From Salipaludibacillus sp. LMS25 (GTDB lineage Bacteria > Bacillota > Bacilli > Bacillales > Salisediminibacteriaceae): a stretch of 64,000 nt of DNA. Location of the stretch: assembly GCF_024362805.1 (NCBI RefSeq), contig NZ_CP093299.1, forward strand, positions 1,240,001-1,304,000, in the 5' to 3' direction. Below the pieces are notes generated by a model. That model was given only the letters and a program-made list of their open reading frames with translations. It made no database searches and was not told the DNA's origin. Numbering within the stretch: position 1 is the first letter of the stretch; each line of letters opens with the position of its first letter. The position numbers and the translations under genes are program-made. Below are positions 17,462 to 27,424 of this stretch, piece by piece.

Positions 17462-20400
17462 TTACTCAACATTTATAAACAGTTTACCATCTGCCACTGC
17501 TCTCACTTCGTTCTCAAAGTTATCTCGTGCAATAACTTCAACTTCTGCTCCATTTGCTTTCACATTAGATGTGGCTGTGTAGTAGCCCACATAATAGCCT
17601 GGTGATTTCTCTCGCATTGGTAATTCCGTTACATTATCAGTTCTATTTGTGGATGGCAAATTCGTTAAAGGCATTCTGATCACAAATGAGCTATCGAGAC
17701 CTTCTTCTGCGTGAAAGCTCACAAGTACCGTCTCACCTGCTTGAAGCTCTGTATCTTCTGCTGGTGTCACGTCGGTTAAAACATATTTGCCAAAGTTAGC
17801 ATTGATAGTCACCGTTTTCACTGTCTCATTACCTGCTCTATCGACTGCTTTAACGGTTATTTTATTTTCCCCTTCATCTAGCATCATTCTATGGGAGAAG
17901 AAGCCTTCATCGTCTATGTCTGTCTTTGCCCCATTGACCGTCACGATATCAAGATACTGATCTGTAACACTTCCTTCTACTCTAACTGTTTCACTGTTCA
18001 CTTTATCCCCATCTTTTGGGCTGACAATTTCCAGCTCTGGTGCCTCTTGATCAAGAATGACTGTAACCGGTTCAGATTCATCAGTGGTTCCTGACGGGGT
18101 TTGAGCTACGGCAGTTAATTTATTTTCGCCGTCATTTAGTGTGACATCAACTGAAAAAACCCCCTTGTCATCAGTTGTCGTGTTTCCAGCGTCTTCCCCC
18201 TGATTGTATATAGCCATATCCACGTTAGGTGAGCCACTTCCTTCTACTGTTACTATTTCTTTATTTGTTATATAACCGTCCTCTGGCGACGTAATCTCTG
18301 GGACTGTCACTTCATAATCAACTAATGCACGTATCATATAATTTCCTTCTTCAGCTGTTGTTTGTGAGAATTTACCTCCTGTAAATTCCCAATTACGTTC
18401 TGAAAAAGGCCCGTTTTCGTCTGTCGCTAAGCCTGGTGCATATGGATTGTCATCTGTCTGGATATAAACTAAATAAAAATCATTGTCGACTATAATGCCT
18501 TCCTCGCTTAGATCTACGTGAGTCCAAGACCCATCTCGCAATGCTTCTGCATTAATTGGTCCTGCAATTTTCTCACCTGGGGCACCGCCTTTACCTTGAG
18601 CATCATAGACCGCCAATTGAAAATCTGTCCCTCCTGGTTGTGGCCATTCAGTGTCCCAAAAACGCAATAGCCCACCTGTGAGAAGCGCTTTCTCTTGTCC
18701 ATCTTCAAGCGACATTCTGACTGCCCATCCATTGCCTGCTTCATAAAAAGCATGTGCATTTTCGGCTGTGCCATCATCATAGCCAATTTCACCAGGAAAT
18801 CCTATAAATGGTGTCAGAGCAATGTCTGCTATTGTCACATCCCCACCCTCAATGGTTACTTCTGTTTCATAACTATAATAGGACGGTGCCATAACTTTTA
18901 ACGTGTAAGTACCTTCATACGCTTCAATAGCATAATGGCCTTTTTCATCCGATTTTACTGTGGAAATTCGAGGGTCTTCCTTAAGCATTAAAGTAGCCCC
19001 TTCAACCGGTTCTTCCGTCACCTCATTTAAAACGGCTCCTGAAACAGAACCAAGACTCAGTTCATTCAACATAAAGTGTACAGCTGTGGTATCATCAGCT
19101 TCTAGTGATACTTCTTTTTCAGAAGGCTGGAACCCGTATGCTTCCGCTCTCACCGTGAAATGACCAGCTGGGTGTGTCAATGAGAATGCTCCGTTCGCAG
19201 GATTTGTTTGTGTTCGGCGCCCTGTTTCGTTCACTTTCACAGTCGCTGCAAGTGGTAATCCAGCAGTCGTTTTTTTATCACCTGAACTGTCTTTATCTTT
19301 CTGTCGCTGATCCGTTGTCTGTTCAGGAGCATTCAATTCCACCTCTTTTCCTTGTGGAGGAACATGCTCAGCAGGGTTTGTAGGTGTTCGTCCTAAATGC
19401 AATCCATTTGTAAGTCCAAGTCCATTTGTTCTGGAACCAATTGAGGAATACAAACTTAATCCGGAATCAATGATACCTAATTCCATTCTTCCATCATCTG
19501 TCTTTTCAACCTCATCCGTTAATGACACATCATCAATATACCAACCAGATTGAGTAATGAGAAAATCAGAATACGCATTAAATCCAACAATGATACGTTC
19601 CCCGGCATAATCACTTAAATCAACGTGTGCTGATTTCCATTCATCAGATACGCCATTCACTGTCCGCACAATATCCCAGGTTTCCATATCATCTGTAGAG
19701 ACAACGACATAGCCATAATCATAGTTCTCCTCAAACTCAAACCATTCATGATACTCAAGGAAAAACTCTCCTTTATCCGGCACTTGCACTGGCGGCAAAA
19801 TTAATGTAGCATCCATATCATCTGCATAGTCACCAGCCAAATTTGTCCCATATACATGGTCACCGGAATAGGCAGAGGAAGGACCAGCTTTCGGTCTTCC
19901 CCATTCCCAGCTGTTATGTTGTCCAAAACTTAGCCATCCAGCTGGATAGGTTTCAAAATCTTGAACATATCCTGTGGTAATAGAGTCGTGGACTTCTACC
20001 GTATAAACATCACTTTCAACCGTATGACCACCAAAATCTTCAACAACCCAATAATACGTTATTTCAGGGGCTATGATTGCGTCAGCAGGCATGTTCGCCT
20101 TATAAATGCCTGCCCGGTAATCACCACTTTTACGTTCTGCCTCTATCTCCTTCCATGCCCCATCGTTTTCATACATTAATTTAACGGATGTGACACTCAC
20201 ATTATCTTCTGCGTACACCTCAAGTGGAAGGGCAATTCCTTCGAATACCTCTTCGGGTGAGGTATGTTGGAGAACAGGTGGTTCAGAGTCTTCCCCCTCC
20301 TGTAAAACACTACCAGTCAGTTGACCAAGCCCATCACTAACAGCTGTAACTGCTTCATAAGCATTTATAATACCAGATCCGTACCCATTGTTAGGTGTCT

Positions 20401-21892
20401 CTGGGAATTGACTGTCTGTAGCCGGTGTTGCTGTCGTCATTATAATATCTTCAAGCTCGTCCACTGTCAGTGAAGAATCAGCCTGTAACAATAAAGCAGC
20501 TAATGCAGAGGTGTGAGGGCCAGCCATTGATGTGCCATTCCATCCGCCTTCATATCCTCCACCTGACACCGCAGAGCGAATATTGGCTCCTGGCGCACTC
20601 ACTTCCGGTTTAATTTCGTCATACGGGGAAGGCCCCTGCAAAGAGAAAGTAGCTAGTTCATTATTAGCGTTCGTCGCTCCTGTAGCAAAAGATTCTGGAT
20701 AGTTTGCTGGATTCGCTACAGACCCCGGACCACCAGGATTAGTTAAAGATGTATTACCTGCAGAGAACTCTGGAAAGATACCAGCCGCACGCCAATTTTG
20801 TACCATCGGTCGATACCATTCATCTAACCCAGGGCCTCCTCCCCAAGAGTTATTCACGATATCAGGGGCATATTCAGGATGAGGATTCCCATCTTCATCT
20901 GTTGGTGCAAGTATCCATTCACCTGCTGCTATTAAATCCATATCTGTGCCGCCATCGTCAGTAAATGCTTTAACACCAATCCATTGAGCACCTGGGGCTA
21001 CTCCTATTTTATTAGAACCATCTTCTTCTGCCCCTACCATCGTTCCTGTCACATGGGTGCCATGATCTAAATCATCATAAGGTATGTCTTCACCAACAGT
21101 AGCATCAAACCAATTAAATTCATGATTTACTTCCCCCGTGGCAGCGTCATAACCACGATATTGATTTATTAAAGCAGGGTGATCCCATTCCACGCCAGTA
21201 TCAATGGATGCTACAACAACACCCGAGCCGTCAATGCCCATCTCCCATACATCTGGTGCCTCTATTTGCTCAATATTCCATTCCAATTCTGGGTCCGACG
21301 TTTGTGGAAGTTGTGAAGGTGCATTGTCATCTTCCACGTGAGTACGAGTTGTTTCATGTAGTTCTCTCGTCTCATTAGGAAGAATTTTATCTATCTCAGC
21401 AAAAGATTCTAAAGCTGCAACAGTTTCTTTATTTGCTGTCACGGCTAAAGCATTGACAATATAAAAAGATTCTATCTCTTGAACATTACCATTCTCTTTC
21501 TCTTTTAATAAAAAATCTTTCACTTCAACTTGTGATTCTGTAGCCGTAGCACGGAGTTCTGAAACAATGGCTGTTCGCTGTGCAAGGGTTATATCTGTCG
21601 TACCAGCTACTTGAACATTATTTTCAGCTACATCCATAGCAACCTTGTCAGTATTCACTTGCTCTTTCATTTTTAATAAGAATGTCACATATTCCTCATC
21701 GTCAAATTCCTCCATAAGATGATCAGCCACTTCTACAGGTGCGTCTTGATCGATCTCATCTAAATAAGAAGTAGACAGTCTCTTATCGGTAGCACTCGCG
21801 ATTTGCGGCATGATCATCGACATGATCAGAACAACGATCATCATCCAAATAATCCCCTGCTGTCTCTGTTTATTTCTTGGCAAATTAACCAC
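17462..21892 (-). CDS. bpr: Large secreted subtilisin-like serine protease (bacillopeptidase F-like)
   Basis: 1476-residue extracellular protease. Signal peptide about 1-34 (ends QIASA), I9-type propeptide about 50-165, S8 catalytic domain about 205-520 with Asp231 (ASIDTGVEW), His277 (DHGTHVTG), the Asn loop NNSWGGG and Ser455 (GTSMAGPHT). Then an Ig/fibronectin-like segment, a jelly-roll domain about 640-790 as in immune inhibitor A (SGDHVYGTNLAGDY, WYIDDVSL), two carboxypeptidase-regulatory-like repeats (GSVSGAVLNEVTEEPVEGA...), a further beta domain, and two bacterial Ig-like repeats (ITSPEDGYI, IVSPKDGDK). Length and layout match Bpr (about 1430 residues). No cell-wall anchor seen. Single gene with its own terminator. 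Function in extracellular protein degradation follows from the family. Confidence 0.93.
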   Translation of the reverse strand: MVNLPRNKQRQQGIIWMMIVVLIMSMIMPQIASATDKRLSTSYLDEIDQDAPVEVADHLMEEFDDEEYVTFLLKMKEQVNTDKVAMDVAENNVQVAGTTDITLAQRTAIVSELRATATESQVEVKDFLLKEKENGNVQEIESFYIVNALAVTANKETVAALESFAEIDKILPNETRELHETTRTHVEDDNAPSQLPQTSDPELEWNIEQIEAPDVWEMGIDGSGVVVASIDTGVEWDHPALINQYRGYDAATGEVNHEFNWFDATVGEDIPYDDLDHGTHVTGTMVGAEEDGSNKIGVAPGAQWIGVKAFTDDGGTDMDLIAAGEWILAPTDEDGNPHPEYAPDIVNNSWGGGPGLDEWYRPMVQNWRAAGIFPEFSAGNTSLTNPGGPGSVANPANYPESFATGATNANNELATFSLQGPSPYDEIKPEVSAPGANIRSAVSGGGYEGGWNGTSMAGPHTSALAALLLQADSSLTVDELEDIIMTTATPATDSQFPETPNNGYGSGIINAYEAVTAVSDGLGQLTGSVLQEGEDSEPPVLQHTSPEEVFEGIALPLEVYAEDNVSVTSVKLMYENDGAWKEIEAERKSGDYRAGIYKANMPADAIIAPEITYYWVVEDFGGHTVESDVYTVEVHDSITTGYVQDFETYPAGWLSFGQHNSWEWGRPKAGPSSAYSGDHVYGTNLAGDYADDMDATLILPPVQVPDKGEFFLEYHEWFEFEENYDYGYVVVSTDDMETWDIVRTVNGVSDEWKSAHVDLSDYAGERIIVGFNAYSDFLITQSGWYIDDVSLTDEVEKTDDGRMELGIIDSGLSLYSSIGSRTNGLGLTNGLHLGRTPTNPAEHVPPQGKEVELNAPEQTTDQRQKDKDSSGDKKTTAGLPLAATVKVNETGRRTQTNPANGAFSLTHPAGHFTVRAEAYGFQPSEKEVSLEADDTTAVHFMLNELSLGSVSGAVLNEVTEEPVEGATLMLKEDPRISTVKSDEKGHYAIEAYEGTYTLKVMAPSYYSYETEVTIEGGDVTIADIALTPFIGFPGEIGYDDGTAENAHAFYEAGNGWAVRMSLEDGQEKALLTGGLLRFWDTEWPQPGGTDFQLAVYDAQGKGGAPGEKIAGPINAEALRDGSWTHVDLSEEGIIVDNDFYLVYIQTDDNPYAPGLATDENGPFSERNWEFTGGKFSQTTAEEGNYMIRALVDYEVTVPEITSPEDGYITNKEIVTVEGSGSPNVDMAIYNQGEDAGNTTTDDKGVFSVDVTLNDGENKLTAVAQTPSGTTDESEPVTVILDQEAPELEIVSPKDGDKVNSETVRVEGSVTDQYLDIVTVNGAKTDIDDEGFFSHRMMLDEGENKITVKAVDRAGNETVKTVTINANFGKYVLTDVTPAEDTELQAGETVLVSFHAEEGLDSSFVIRMPLTNLPSTNRTDNVTELPMREKSPGYYVGYYTATSNVKANGAEVEVIARDNFENEVRAVADGKLFINVE

Positions 21893-22531
21893 TCCCTTTT
21901 AATAATGTGAATCATCATAACCTTGTCCATTGAAAGCTACCATTGTGAAAAACGGGTGCATGATGCTGGAAAGATATCATTCGTGGAGAAGAAAATTTAA
22001 AGTAGACTTTCTAGTTAATAAGTTACACAGACTTAATTTGGAGTAAATTTACCTTATATGAACACGTCATCTATCTTCCTCCTTTCAATCGTGTCCACTA
22101 TAGTGATAGCGTGTTTCTACCCTGCATTTTAACGATAAATAAACGAAAATTCACTATTTTCTGATAAAAATAAGTCCATAGTTCTCGTTATACAATTAAA
22201 TAGGGAATTTATGCCACTCAGTAAAAGGAGTTTTATAGAAACTTTGCTTTCTATCCCTTTTTATATACGTATCATTCGCTTCACACTAGAAAATAATGTC
22301 GAAATTTACCTATGTTTAAAATCGATAACTTCTTATTTTTATTTAAATAACGACTAATGTATGATTTTAAAAAGAACTATTAGCATTAAAACCCTTTTCT
22401 ACATGTCAATTTTTTGTCGAATTGATAGTCATAAAGAACTATCATTCTATTAAAATTATTTATTCACAATAAAACTAGGACTCCTTTCGCTGTCTAACTA
22501 ACCGAAAGAGCTACTCTGTTAGAGCTTTATC

Positions 22532-22691
22532 ATAAAGCTAAGCTTCACTCAGTGGGCGTTTTCCTTCATCCCCCACTGATTGTTCGTTTAACTTATGGGA
22601 CCTTTTAGGGGCAGTTTATCTCCTACCTAAACTTTTCGATCTTCTTAAGTTTTGAGGTGAAGGTTTTACTGCCCCTTAAGAGTGGGATAAA
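22532..22691 (+). repeat. Type A structured repeat, copy 3
   Basis: Full copy from ATAAAGCTAAGCTTCACTCAG to GAGTGGGATAAA. Followed directly by a type B element (22700-22797), giving an A-B tandem like that at 55285-55601. Confidence 0.92.
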
Positions 22692-22699
22692 CGCCCCTC

Positions 22700-22797
22700 C
22701 ATTCAGGACATTAGTGGCCGCTAGCTCCTGCCTAACTAGAGTTAGCTCTCCTCCTTATTTTAAGCCAGGAGGTTTACAGACGGTTATCTGTGATAAA
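22700..22797 (+). repeat. Type B structured repeat, copy 2 (no left hairpin)
   Basis: Begins ATTCAGGACATTAGTGGCCG, with inner arms CTCCTGCC.. / GCCAGGAGG, and ends GGTTATCTGTGATAAA. It abuts the preceding type A copy. Confidence 0.8.
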
Positions 22798-22931
22798 AAA
22801 ATAAAACAAACCGTCACATTACTGACGATTTGTAATTTCTATCAATTATATAGATCATTTCGACTACATTTAGCGCATATATGATAGCATTCTCCCCACT
22901 GAAATGTTTAAACCCTACCACTTCAATCCTA

Positions 22932-23090
22932 ATAAAGCTAAGCTTCACTCAGTGGGAGTTTTCCTTCATCCCCCACTGATTGTTCGTTTAACTTATAGGA
23001 CCTTTAGGGGCAGTTTATCCCCCACCTAAACGTTTCGATCTTCTTAAGTTTTGAGGTGAGGGTTTTACTGCCCCTTAAGAGTGGGATAAA
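22932..23090 (+). repeat. Type A structured repeat, copy 4
   Basis: Full copy, ATAAAGCTAAGCTTCACTCAG to GAGTGGGATAAA; only 135 bp after the end of the preceding type B element. Confidence 0.92.
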
Positions 23091-23587
23091 CCGAGCGCTA
23101 ACTCATCTTCTTTTTGGACGCATTTGAATCATTATACGTTTTAGTTAAGAAGGCTTTTATTTTCCATTCAGTAGAGTTTTTTTACAAAACAACCTCTCAC
23201 CACCAATGAATTTAGCAGATAGCTTGGGGAAGAAGACCTCTAATAGAGAATGATAGGACATTTTTCCTACAATGAGATTCATCACCCATCCCAACACTTC
23301 TTCTCCATGGGCTGCAAAACCTCCATTATCTATTGCATGGTATCTTTATCCGTCACTAGTCTTATTAGAAACTATGATGATAGAATTTATATTAAACCCA
23401 TCACGTCACATAACTTTATTTATACCATATAAGCGGTTATTTTAGAGCCATATCATAATCTCTTTCAACCGACAGATCTAAGTGTTTTAAAAGTATAACG
23501 TTGTGACCGTCATAAGTGACACATACAAAACAAGATGTTGTATACAGAATTGTTCCCCAATGTGCATTCTTTATCTTATTTCTAAAT

Positions 23588-23650
23588 AAAAAAAACGCCT
23601 CACCCTTCATCGTGTAAGTAACAGATCAAACACTCAAGGAGACGTTTTTT
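23588..23650 (-). terminator. Terminator of the HesB-like gene
   Basis: AAAAAACGCCTC and GAGACGTTTTTT pair around a loop of about 35 nt, with a T run on the minus strand. About 50 nt after the stop codon. Confidence 0.6.
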
Positions 23651-23699
23651 GTTTTTATGGTAAAATCATGTTAGGTGCTTCCCACCACTATCATTCGCA

Positions 23700-23954
23700 T
23701 TAGTGTAATTTAATACAGTCACCTTTATCACAGAAGTCTAATGTTTTTCCATCAAACATCCATAAATCATCTTCTTTGACAAAAAAGCGCACACCGTTTA
23801 CAACTGTTTTCCAGTCAGATTCTTCAGATGTCTCTTTTTCTACACCTAAGAAAAAGCCTTCAGCTCCTCTTACGAATAAACGAACTTCTTCATTCGCTTG
23901 CACTTCCATATCCATTTTATAAATGTTTGCAGCCCGTTCTGTAATTTGTAACAT
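23700..23954 (-). CDS. HesB/IscA-like small protein (YneR family)
   Basis: 84 residues with the fold pattern of the HesB-like domain (iron-sulfur biogenesis domain superfamily): MLQITERAANIYK at the start, VRLFVRGAEGFFLGV in the middle and a C-terminal FCDKGDCIKLH with two Cys. The three conserved Cys of true A-type iron-sulfur carriers are not all present, as in the YneR subgroup, so a carrier function is doubtful. The ATG follows GGAGGAAT. Two palindromes that fit Rex or Fnr boxes flank its promoter, pointing to redox or oxygen control. Monocistronic. Confidence 0.85.
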   Translation of the reverse strand: MLQITERAANIYKMDMEVQANEEVRLFVRGAEGFFLGVEKETSEESDWKTVVNGVRFFVKEDDLWMFDGKTLDFCDKGDCIKLH

Positions 23955-23974
23955 GATTTATTCCTCCTCTAAAT

Positions 23975-23992
23975 TTGTGATAGTTTTCACAA
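23975..23992. promoter_or_regulatory. Rex/Fnr-like box in the leader of the HesB-like gene
   Basis: TTGTGATAGTTTTCACAA: one mismatch to the Rex consensus TTGTGAANNNNTTCACAA and a perfect TGTGA-N6-TCACA Fnr/Crp core. It lies immediately upstream of the ribosome binding site, where a bound repressor would block transcription. Confidence 0.65.
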
Positions 23993-24028
23993 AGAAAAAT
24001 AAAAATTATTGCCATTTAGATAAGTATG

Positions 24029-24034
24029 ATTATA
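24029..24034 (-). promoter_or_regulatory. -10 box of the HesB-like gene
   Basis: TATAAT on the minus strand. The -35 is poor (GAAAAC region) and lies within the second Rex/Fnr-like box. Confidence 0.5.
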
Positions 24035-24043
24035 AGATTATTT

Positions 24044-24061
24044 TTGTGAATGTTTTCACTA
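24044..24061. promoter_or_regulatory. Second Rex/Fnr-like box overlapping the -35
   Basis: TTGTGAATGTTTTCACTA: one mismatch to TTGTGAANNNNTTCACAA. Centre-to-centre distance to the first box is 69 bp. Confidence 0.6.
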
Positions 24062-24419
24062 AGTTGATAGTTATAATATAAATTAATTAAACAAGAAATA
24101 CAATAGAGTTCACAGAAGCGTCAATTTACATCGTTAAGATTATAAATATTTTGCGAACTTTCTTGTCAAATCACATAAACCAATCATTCACTAAGCTCGA
24201 CGTTATATCGATCAAATTATACTGAACCCACTTCATCATACCAAAACCACTTGTAAAAAAGCATCGTCTACTAAATCGATATACCCCCTCAACACGAGGA
24301 AAAAGCAAGGTAATGAGGGTGTCTAAACCACCCTTAGAATAGCGTTATCCTACAAAAAAACCCTTAGAATGGGATATCCTAGGGCGTTTCTGTCGATTTA
24401 TAAGCATTAATGACGGTCA
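24062..24419. other. Intergenic stretch between the penicillin-binding protein 3' end and HesB-like promoter
   Basis: No gene, promoter or strong hairpin recognised; AT-rich. Confidence 0.6.
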
Positions 24420-24579
24420 ATAAAGCTAAGCTTCACTCAGTGGGAGTTTTCCTTCATCCCCCACTGAGTGTTCGTTTAACTTATGGGACCTTTAGGAGCA
24501 GTTTATCCCCCTCCTAAACGTTTCGACCTTCTTAAGTTTTGAGGTGAGGGTTTTACGGCCCCTTAAGAGTGGGATAAAA
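24420..24579 (+). repeat. Type A structured repeat, copy 5
   Basis: Full copy. The right end (GAGTGGGATAAA) lies 4 nt beyond the stop codon of the minus-strand penicillin-binding protein gene, so its complement would be the first part of that gene's 3' untranslated RNA. Confidence 0.93.
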
Positions 24580-24583
24580 ATAA

Positions 24584-26647
24584 TTAGTCATCAATGGATG
24601 CCCAAAATGCGTTAGCTAAATCAACGACGTAACCACTGCCGCCTTTATCTTCAACGTTTTGAATCATCACGGTTGTCAGTAAGTCGTTACTTTCAACGTC
24701 ATAGCTAACATACCAGCCTATTTCTTCGCCGTCTTCCGTTGTTTGCGCTTCTTTCATTTCTGCTGTGCCAGTCTTGCCCGCCAATGAGCGACTATGACCT
24801 GGCTTTTCCCGATGAGCTGTCCCCTTTGCATCTTCCACCACACTCATTAATGTCTCATGAAGAACGGTCGCCGTTTCCGGTGCTACTACAGAACTAACTT
24901 CCATCTGATCTTCTCTATCCGTTTCCTCTTCTTGAATTAAAAACGGCTGAATCATTTCTCCCTCATTGAGAATAATCGTATAAAAAGCCGTTAAATGTAC
25001 AGGACTCATTTGGATTTCTCCTTGCCCGTAGCCTGAATCAGCAAGTAAAATGTCATTTTCTAGGTCATTATTAGTGATGGTTGATGAATCAATAGGAAAA
25101 TCGAATGCAAACCCTTCATCTCCAAAACCAACCTCTTCTGCCCAACCCATAAAACTATCTTCTCCTAATTCAAGTGCTTGTCTAGCAAAATAAATATTGT
25201 CTGATAATACCATAGCAGTTTGAAGGTCTACATTCGTTTCTTGGGAGTTCACGCGTGTAATCTCATAGCCACCCCAGCTATCATCCGGCTGCCATTGACT
25301 CCCTTCAATCGTTAAGTATTCTTCTGGATCGAGTGTTCCCTCTTCAATCCCTGCCATTGCAGTAAATGGCTTAAAAACTGAGCCAGGAGTATAAGTCCGT
25401 TGAAAACGTCGTTCGAATAGTATATCTGTCTCCACCAATTCTTCTGCCCTTGGATCAGGCAACTGTAAATACCTTAAATTTGGGTCAAAGGAAGGCAAAC
25501 TAAGCAATACTAGCGTCTCACCTGTGAGGGGATCGACTACAACTGCCGAACCAGAGTCTTCACTCATAATACCTGCCATCTTTTCTTGAAGTTCTATATC
25601 GATTGTTAAATAAATATCTTCACCGTCTACTGGATCAGAATTTATGAGGCGATCGCGTAAGTCCCCTTCTTCAGTCATAATAGATACTGTCACGCCAGCT
25701 GAGCCCCGTAGCTCATCTTCATACAAGAGTTCAATGCCGTTCTTTCCGATTTGTGACGCAGAAGAGTATCCTTTCCCCTCGGCTTCCTCTAACTCTTCTG
25801 CGCTAATAGCTCCGATATGTCCAACTAAATGGCCTGTCATTTCACCATAAGGATATTCCCGTCCCTCAATACGATTTAGCAGAACCCCAGGAATGTCTAA
25901 TAATGCCTCCACTCTATCATCGGTCAAAGCGATTGTTTGTACTGGAGCAAACCAGTCCGGGTTATCTGGATAGCGCCCCGCCATGTCAATGACCTTTTCT
26001 TCATCTAATTCTAGCACTGCAGCGAATCGCTCTGCCGATTCTTCAAGATCATCGGAACTTTCAGGAACGATCCCCGCTTCATATATCTCCCCATTGATAG
26101 CTAATTCTCGTCCTTCTCTGTCGAATACGCCTCCTCGAGTTGGTTGTACGACATCAACGCTTATCTGGTCATGCGGATCTTCCATGCCCATCATTAGGTG
26201 AGTTGGCTCCCACTCAACTTCCCATCTAGACTTTTCATTCTCCTCTTCAGCGTCTTCCGCTTTTGTTAAAAGGATGTTTGTCGTATAAGTCATTGTCCCG
26301 GCCACCGAATTCATCTCCATTGTGACAGGATATTCTGCTTCTGTTAAATCCTCTAAGTCGCTATTTTTTTCGTCGTAATCAACTGATTCAAACATCGGCT
26401 CAATCGCTGTTATCTCCAAATCACGATAGATTTTCTCGTACCTGTCAGTAAACTCCCAATCATAGGTAGCGATCTCTTGTTTACTTGTATCGCTTAGTAA
26501 TTCATACATGTCTGAGAAAGTTTGTTCACACCACGCTTCTAAATAAGCGTCTAATACTTCCTCTGGATGAGGCGGTTCCTCATTTTGACAAGCGGTTAAT
26601 GCTGGCGCAACTAGTAAAAAGCCTAGTATTGTTTTTGCTCTCCTCAC
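24584..26647 (-). CDS. pbpC: Class B penicillin-binding protein, PBP3/PBP2a-like lipoprotein
   Basis: 687-residue transpeptidase that cross-links peptidoglycan outside the membrane. N-terminal lipoprotein signal with lipobox LTAC, NTF2-like MecA_N domain about 25-145, dimerisation domain about 150-340 (QPTRGGVFDREGRELA), then transpeptidase with SVFK (Ser423), SDN (VLSDNIYFA) and KTG (Lys625 in AGKTGTAE). The start is taken as GTG at 26647, 6 nt after GGAAGGTG; an in-frame GTG 9 nt upstream overlaps that site. Size and layout match B. subtilis PbpC (PBP3) and staphylococcal PBP2a. Low beta-lactam affinity is a family trait and cannot be read from sequence. Monocistronic; a type A repeat follows the stop at once. 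Confidence 0.93.
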   Translation of the reverse strand: MRRAKTILGFLLVAPALTACQNEEPPHPEEVLDAYLEAWCEQTFSDMYELLSDTSKQEIATYDWEFTDRYEKIYRDLEITAIEPMFESVDYDEKNSDLEDLTEAEYPVTMEMNSVAGTMTYTTNILLTKAEDAEEENEKSRWEVEWEPTHLMMGMEDPHDQISVDVVQPTRGGVFDREGRELAINGEIYEAGIVPESSDDLEESAERFAAVLELDEEKVIDMAGRYPDNPDWFAPVQTIALTDDRVEALLDIPGVLLNRIEGREYPYGEMTGHLVGHIGAISAEELEEAEGKGYSSASQIGKNGIELLYEDELRGSAGVTVSIMTEEGDLRDRLINSDPVDGEDIYLTIDIELQEKMAGIMSEDSGSAVVVDPLTGETLVLLSLPSFDPNLRYLQLPDPRAEELVETDILFERRFQRTYTPGSVFKPFTAMAGIEEGTLDPEEYLTIEGSQWQPDDSWGGYEITRVNSQETNVDLQTAMVLSDNIYFARQALELGEDSFMGWAEEVGFGDEGFAFDFPIDSSTITNNDLENDILLADSGYGQGEIQMSPVHLTAFYTIILNEGEMIQPFLIQEEETDREDQMEVSSVVAPETATVLHETLMSVVEDAKGTAHREKPGHSRSLAGKTGTAEMKEAQTTEDGEEIGWYVSYDVESNDLLTTVMIQNVEDKGGSGYVVDLANAFWASIDD

Positions 26648-26937
26648 AGTAAACACCTTCCAATTTATAAAGAGTAACGTTCTATAATGACGCCTTCAAT
26701 AAGGGTAACAGGAATGTGAACATTCCTCAAAAAACGAGGAGTTACTCCACATTTCTCAAAAGAACTGGATTCAGCGGTAATTCAATGTTTTACCAAATCG
26801 CTAAACAGAGGAAAAGTATCATAGATCTTATGTAAAATAGCCTAGTTGTAGTATGTGATCAATCCAGTATGTAAATCGAATCAACTTGCCAAAAAAAGCA
26901 TGGGAATAGACCTTTCTTATGACTTTCGAAAGGCAAT

Positions 26938-27096
26938 ATAAAGCTAAGCTTCACTCAGTGGGCGTTTTCCTTCATCCCCCACTGAGTGTTCGTTTAACTT
27001 ATGGGACCTTTAGGAGCAGTTTATCCCCCACCTAAACGTTTCGACCTTCTTAAGTTTTGAGGTAGGGGTTTTACTGCCCCTTAAGAGTGGGATAAA
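26938..27096 (+). repeat. Type A structured repeat, copy 6
   Basis: Full copy with both hairpins, ATAAAGCTAAGCTTCACTCAG to GAGTGGGATAAA. Confidence 0.92.
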
Positions 27097-27258
27097 CAAA
27101 TTACATCCGTTATTAGAACAACATCTGAAATAGAATAACCTATCATTTCGGCTTATTATTTAAGTCTTTTTCTTTTGGAGAATAACGTTATCGTGGATAA
27201 AGACAGCGCAAACATCTTTATATTCGTCATAACCGTATCATTTCATAAGTAGACTTCT

Positions 27259-27342
27259 TTATCTCAGATAACAGACACTAATGTCCTGATTCACTCAACT
27301 ACCAATAGTGCGAAAAGAACGAAACTCCCTCTGATTGAAGGG
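27259..27342 (-). repeat. Type B repeat, copy 3 (minus orientation, inner hairpin deleted)
   Basis: The reverse complement runs from a TTCAATCAGAGGGAG hairpin through GGTAGTTGAGTGAATCAGG and ACATTAGTG straight into TCTGTTATCTGAGATAAA. The long inner hairpin present in other type B copies is missing. Confidence 0.7.
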
Positions 27343-27424
27343 ACGTTTTATATACAATTGTGGTTGACATCAGTTAAAAATGTCTTCCTTATAAAAAGTA
27401 TACAAGATAAACAGCACCTTTACA

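Larger units (their letters stand above)
21893..23699. other. Long intergenic region upstream of the protease gene
   Basis: About 1.8 kb without a credible gene. It contains two type A repeats, one type B repeat and, at its right end, the terminator of the HesB-like gene. The remaining sequence is AT-rich; 23250-23432 can be read as a short frame but has no ribosome binding site. Confidence 0.6.
26648..27424. other. Intergenic region between VanZ and penicillin-binding protein genes
   Basis: Contains type A copy 6 (26938-27096) and a deleted type B copy (27259-27342). No gene seen. Confidence 0.65.

Noticed and set aside
22657..22884. 75-codon plus-strand frame
   Set aside because: Lies across type A and type B repeats; similar frames arise from other repeat copies and are by-products of the repeat sequence.
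23250..23432. 60-codon plus-strand frame in the long intergenic region
   Set aside because: No ribosome binding site, no recognisable family, biased composition.
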